NCBI RefSeq assembly: GCF_030249855.1
Contig: NZ_JANURN010000003.1
Coordinates: 186,001-250,000, forward strand
Source of the DNA: Helicobacter_B zhangjianzhongii
GTDB taxonomy: Bacteria > Campylobacterota > Campylobacteria > Campylobacterales > Helicobacteraceae
Direction: 5' to 3'
Length of the DNA stretch: 64,000 bases
Shown in pieces: positions 60,205 to 64,000 of this stretch. A model generated the notes under the pieces. It saw nothing but the letters and a program-made list of their open reading frames with translations. It did no database searches and was not told the origin of the DNA. The translations under genes were made by a program, and so were the position numbers. The first letter of the stretch is position 1, and each line of letters begins with the position of its first letter.

Positions 60205-60249
60205 TAGCTCTCTATGAGAGTATATAACCTACATTCTCATAGAGAGCTA
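60205..60249 (+). promoter_or_regulatory. 15-bp hairpin just upstream of rpoB
   Basis: TAGCTCTCTATGAGA (60205-60219) and TCTCATAGAGAGCTA (60235-60249), perfectly complementary, with a 15-base loop. It ends 30 bases before the rpoB ATG. A processing site, as between rplL and rpoB in E. coli (RNase III), is possible. Confidence 0.55.
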
Positions 60250-60278
60250 TCTCTACCATCTCTCATTAAGGATTACCT

Positions 60279-63200
60279 ATGGCTAAAAAAGAAATTAAAA
60301 ATAGACTTCGTATTGATTTTTCCCAACAACGAGGATTAGAAGTCCCAAATCTTTTACTTCTACAAAGAGACAGCTACGATTCTTTCTTATATGCAAAAGA
60401 TGGAAAAGAGAGTGGGATTGAAAAAGTATTTAAATCAATATTTCCTGTCCAAGATGTTCAAAATCGCATTACCCTTGAGTATGTTGGGTGTGAATATGGC
60501 AAGCCAAAATATACCATTAGAGAAGCAATGGAGCGTGGGATAACCTACGCAATACCCCTTAAGATAAAGGTCCAACTTATCCAATGGGAAAAAGATGAAA
60601 AAGGTGAGAAACTAGCCCCAAAAGATATTAAAGAACAAAGCATTTTTATCCGCGAAATCCCTCTAATGACTGATCGAATCTCTTTTATCATCAATGGCGT
60701 AGAGCGTGTTGTGGTAAATCAGCTACATAGGAGTCCGGGTGTAATATTCAAACAAGATGAATCCAACAGCACAGCCAGCAAGCCGACCTATATGGGACAA
60801 ATTATTCCCGATCGTGGCTCTTGGCTGTATTTTGAATATGATTCTAAAGATACGCTTTATGTTCGCATCAATAAACGAAGAAAAGTCCCAGCGACAATAT
60901 TTTTTAGAGCACTTGGATATAGCAAGATAGATATTTTAAAGATGTTTTATCCTCTTCTTAAAATTAGAGTGGAAAAAGGTAAGTTCCTGATTAAATTTAA
61001 CCCATCAGATTTTGAAGGTAGAGTAGAATTTGACATTAAAGACATTAAAGGCGAAGTTGTTGTAGCATCTGGCAAACGTCTCAGTGCTAGAAAAGCTAAA
61101 GAGCTTCAAGACAATGGACTTGACTGGATAGAATACCCCATAGAGACCTTGTCAAATAGATATTTATTTGACCCCATTATAGACAAGAAAAGTGGGGAAG
61201 TAGTCTTTGATACACTAACCCAGCTTGATGATGCCAAGATCAAAAAACTTGGCGAGCTAAAGGTTAAAGAAATTATTATCATTAATGATTTGGCAAATGG
61301 GCTTGATGCATCAATTATCAATTCTTTTATCACCGAAACAGAGTCTTTAAAACTTCTTAAACAAACAGAAAAAATCGATGATGAAAACGACCTTGCCGCT
61401 ATTCGTATCTACAAAGTTATGCGACCAGGGGAGCCTGTTACAAAAGAAGTTGCTAAACAATTTGTTCGTAGATTATTTTTTGATGCAGAATCCTATGATC
61501 TAACACGCGTTGGTCGGATGAAGATGAATCACAAATTAGAATTACAAGTCCCAAATTACATCACTGTCCTTACGCACGAAGACATCATAGAAACAACACG
61601 CTATCTTATGAAAGTCCGCAATGGTAGTGGTAAGATTGATGATCGCGACAATCTCGGCAACCGCAGGATTCGAGCCATTGGTGAGTTATTGGCAAATGAA
61701 CTACACGCTGGCTTAGTAAAAATGCAAAAAGCTATCAAAGATAAACTTACCACAATGAGTGGTGGCTTTGATTCTGTTATGCCCCACGATCTCATCAACG
61801 CCAAAATGATCACAAGCACCATTATGGAGTTCTTCACAGGTGGGCAACTTTCACAGTTTATGGATCAAACCAATCCTCTCTCTGAAATTACGCATAAACG
61901 CAGACTATCCGCACTTGGCGAAGGTGGGCTAGTAAAAGAGCGAGTTGGCTTTGAAGCACGCGATGTGCATCCTACACATTATGGCAGAATCTGTCCTATC
62001 GAAACACCAGAAGGGCAAAATATTGGGCTTATCAATACTATTGCCACTTTTACGCTTGTTAATGATCTGGGCTTCATTGAAGCTCCTTATCGCAGGGTAG
62101 TTGATGGAAAAGTTACTGATGAGATTGTCTATCTTACCGCAACACAAGAAGATGGTAAGATTATCGCTCCAGCTAGCACTAAACTGGATTCTAACAACAA
62201 CATCGCTGACACGCTCATTGAGACGCGCTGTGGCGGAGAAATAGCTCTACGAAAATCAGAAGAAGTGGAATTTATCGATCTAAGTCCGCGAATGCTCGTT
62301 GGTGTTGCAGCAAGCTTAATTCCTTTTCTAGAGCACGATGATGCTAACCGCGCACTTATGGGATCAAATATGCAGCGTCAAGCAGTGCCACTTCTTAGAC
62401 CCGATGCACCACTTGTGGGGACAGGGATTGAACAAATCATCGCTAGAGATTCTTGGGAGGCAGTTAAGGCGACTCGTGGTGGTGTCGTTGAAAAAATCGA
62501 TGCAAAAAACATTTACATTCTAGGCGAAGATGCCAATGGTGCATATATTGATGGCTATTCTCTGCAGAAAAACCTGCGCACCAACCAAAATACCTGCTTT
62601 GCCCAGCGCCCTATTGTCAAGCAAGGCGATGTTGTGGAAGCGGGACAGATCATCGCTGATGGTGCAAGTATGGATCAAGGTGAGTTGGCATTGGGAAAAA
62701 ACATTCGCGTAGCATTTATGCCGTGGAATGGCTATAACTTCGAAGATGCTATTGTTGTCAGCGAACGCCTTATCAAAGAAGATGCATTCACATCTGTGCA
62801 TATTTATGAAAAAGAAGTGGAAGCCAGGGAGCTAAAACACGGCATTGAAGAAATTACTGCTGACATACCGGGGGTGCATGAAGAAGAGATTGCCCATCTT
62901 GATGAAAGTGGGATTGTAAAAATTGGGACTTATGTTACGGCAGGTATGATTCTTGTTGGCAAAGTTACCCCTAAGGGCGAAGTTAAGCCAAGTCCGGAAG
63001 AACGACTATTGCGCGCTATTTTTGGGGAAAAAGCCGGACATGTTGTCAATAAATCTCTCTATTGTCCGCCATCACTAGAAGGCACGGTTATTGATGTCAA
63101 AATCTTTACCAAAAAGGGCTATGAAAAAGATGCGAGAGCTATCAGTGCCTATGAGCAAGAAAAATCTGTATTAGACATTGAGCACCACGACCGCCTTACA

Positions 63201-64000
63201 ATGCTCAATAAAGAAGAATTGCTTCGAGTGGGTAGTATGCTATCTAAACAGGCATTAAGCGCGGATGCAACTATTAACGACAAAAAATACAAAAAGGGGC
63301 AGAAAGTTCCTAAATCAGAAATTGCTAAGATAAATCGCTTTGCTCTCAATACGCTTATTAAAAGTTATGAAAAAAGCGTGCAAAGCAAATACGAAAAAAT
63401 CAAAGTTAATTTTCTTGAGCAGAAAAAAACACTAGGAGAAGAGCACGAAGAAAAGCTATCAATCCTTGAAAAAGATGATATTCTACCAAGTGGGGTCGTT
63501 AAACAAGTGAAAATCTATATCGCCACAAAGCGCAAACTCAAGGTGGGCGACAAGATGGCTGGAAGACACGGAAACAAAGGTATTGTTAGCACTATTGTCC
63601 CAGCAGTTGATATGCCCTATACTGCTGATGGCGAGCCTATAGATATTGTCTTAAATCCACTTGGTGTGCCTAGCCGTATGAATATTGGTCAGATTCTAGA
63701 GGTGCATTTAGGACTTGTAGGGAAAAATCTAGGCAATCAGCTAAATACTATTCTTGAGAGTCAATCAGCCGACTTTGTGCAGCAGCTTCGCCAAAAAATG
63801 ATCGACATAGCAGAGCTTACCAATGAGAAAGATTCTGCTATGGTGCAGTTTATCAAAGACTGCAAGGATAGTGAGCTTCTAGATTATGCAAGAGATTGGA
63901 GCAAGGGGGTAAAATTTGCCATCCCTGTATTCGAGGGTATTTCACAAGAGAAATTCAACAAGCTCTTTGAGGCGGCAAAAATCGATATGGATGGCAAAGT
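60279..64000 (+). CDS. rpoB: DNA-directed RNA polymerase beta subunit (partial, runs off the right edge)
   Basis: Starts at the ATG at 60279 with TTAAGGA ahead: MAKKEIKNRLRIDFSQQRGLEVPNL. About 1240 codons are visible without a stop. The rifampicin-pocket region near 61838-61915 reads LSQFMDQTNPLSEITHKRRLSALG, with the usual sensitive-type Asp, His and Ser. PTHYGRICPIETPEGQNIGLI and the GDKMAGRHGNKGI motif near 63547 are present. In Helicobacter rpoB is fused to rpoC in one polypeptide; the window ends too early to see this. Confidence 0.98.
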   Translation, partial: MAKKEIKNRLRIDFSQQRGLEVPNLLLLQRDSYDSFLYAKDGKESGIEKVFKSIFPVQDVQNRITLEYVGCEYGKPKYTIREAMERGITYAIPLKIKVQLIQWEKDEKGEKLAPKDIKEQSIFIREIPLMTDRISFIINGVERVVVNQLHRSPGVIFKQDESNSTASKPTYMGQIIPDRGSWLYFEYDSKDTLYVRINKRRKVPATIFFRALGYSKIDILKMFYPLLKIRVEKGKFLIKFNPSDFEGRVEFDIKDIKGEVVVASGKRLSARKAKELQDNGLDWIEYPIETLSNRYLFDPIIDKKSGEVVFDTLTQLDDAKIKKLGELKVKEIIIINDLANGLDASIINSFITETESLKLLKQTEKIDDENDLAAIRIYKVMRPGEPVTKEVAKQFVRRLFFDAESYDLTRVGRMKMNHKLELQVPNYITVLTHEDIIETTRYLMKVRNGSGKIDDRDNLGNRRIRAIGELLANELHAGLVKMQKAIKDKLTTMSGGFDSVMPHDLINAKMITSTIMEFFTGGQLSQFMDQTNPLSEITHKRRLSALGEGGLVKERVGFEARDVHPTHYGRICPIETPEGQNIGLINTIATFTLVNDLGFIEAPYRRVVDGKVTDEIVYLTATQEDGKIIAPASTKLDSNNNIADTLIETRCGGEIALRKSEEVEFIDLSPRMLVGVAASLIPFLEHDDANRALMGSNMQRQAVPLLRPDAPLVGTGIEQIIARDSWEAVKATRGGVVEKIDAKNIYILGEDANGAYIDGYSLQKNLRTNQNTCFAQRPIVKQGDVVEAGQIIADGASMDQGELALGKNIRVAFMPWNGYNFEDAIVVSERLIKEDAFTSVHIYEKEVEARELKHGIEEITADIPGVHEEEIAHLDESGIVKIGTYVTAGMILVGKVTPKGEVKPSPEERLLRAIFGEKAGHVVNKSLYCPPSLEGTVIDVKIFTKKGYEKDARAISAYEQEKSVLDIEHHDRLTMLNKEELLRVGSMLSKQALSADATINDKKYKKGQKVPKSEIAKINRFALNTLIKSYEKSVQSKYEKIKVNFLEQKKTLGEEHEEKLSILEKDDILPSGVVKQVKIYIATKRKLKVGDKMAGRHGNKGIVSTIVPAVDMPYTADGEPIDIVLNPLGVPSRMNIGQILEVHLGLVGKNLGNQLNTILESQSADFVQQLRQKMIDIAELTNEKDSAMVQFIKDCKDSELLDYARDWSKGVKFAIPVFEGISQEKFNKLFEAAKIDMDGK

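Overview
The window looks like a chromosomal segment of an enterohepatic Helicobacter. Several local gene orders match those I know from H. pylori: hslV-hslU-era-csd6, fbp-rpe-dnaQ, tig-clpP-def, and glcD beside a PgbA-like gene. The cytolethal distending toxin operon points to the CDT-carrying enterohepatic group, not to H. pylori. The species is not identified from sequence alone.

Layout. 1-791 is the left-truncated part of a membrane glycosyltransferase-like gene, switched off by a C10 tract. 1.0-8.0 kb carries an outer-membrane protein, queF, coaE-speE and a tig-clpP-GGDEF-def operon. 8.1-13.3 kb has fliI, an SDR oxidoreductase and a large flgL. 13.7-19.1 kb is a minus-strand run: CapA family, glcD, PgbA-like, NUDT14-like Nudix and csd3. 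19.3-22.1 kb is flgM-flgN-flgK. 22.7-24.2 kb is a membrane protein behind an AAACC x11 repeat. 24.4-31.1 kb holds napA/dps, azlD, fliP, csd6, a much enlarged era, and hslUV. 31.4-34 kb is metY and metA, together an acetylation/sulfhydrylation route to homocysteine. 34-37.3 kb and 40.5-45.3 kb are surface-glycan regions with poly-G switches: a GT8 transferase, a radical SAM protein, and a gtrB-gtrA-GT-C trio. Between them lie cysK/M, a broken EcoRI-type methylase and pta. 45.4-50 kb is a decayed DNA phosphorothioation (dnd) locus in which an Hpy188I-like restriction-modification pair replaces most of dndD; it is visibly more AT-rich than its surroundings. 50.1-52.8 kb is a small hypothetical gene, fbp, rpe and dnaQ. 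52.9-55.0 kb is cdtABC. 55.2-64.0 kb is four tRNAs, tuf, rpmG, tRNA-Trp, secE, nusG, rplK/A/J/L and the start of rpoB.

Two things stand out. First, the window is seeded with families of short palindromic repeats, both between genes and in frame inside genes: Era, FBPase, CoaE, trigger factor, GT8, radical SAM, GtrB and the GT-C protein. They add low-complexity, probably disordered segments at domain boundaries, much like Rickettsia palindromic elements, and in several families the arms differ between copies while staying complementary within each copy. Second, five loci carry simple-sequence tracts in or next to the coding start or next to such inserts. In four of them the tract, as given here, takes translation into a premature stop; in the fifth (radical SAM) it cuts off the C-terminal domain. 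This suggests a coordinated repertoire of phase-variable surface glycan genes.

A third point: CdtB lacks its expected catalytic His and two Asp residues although the three-gene toxin operon is otherwise intact.
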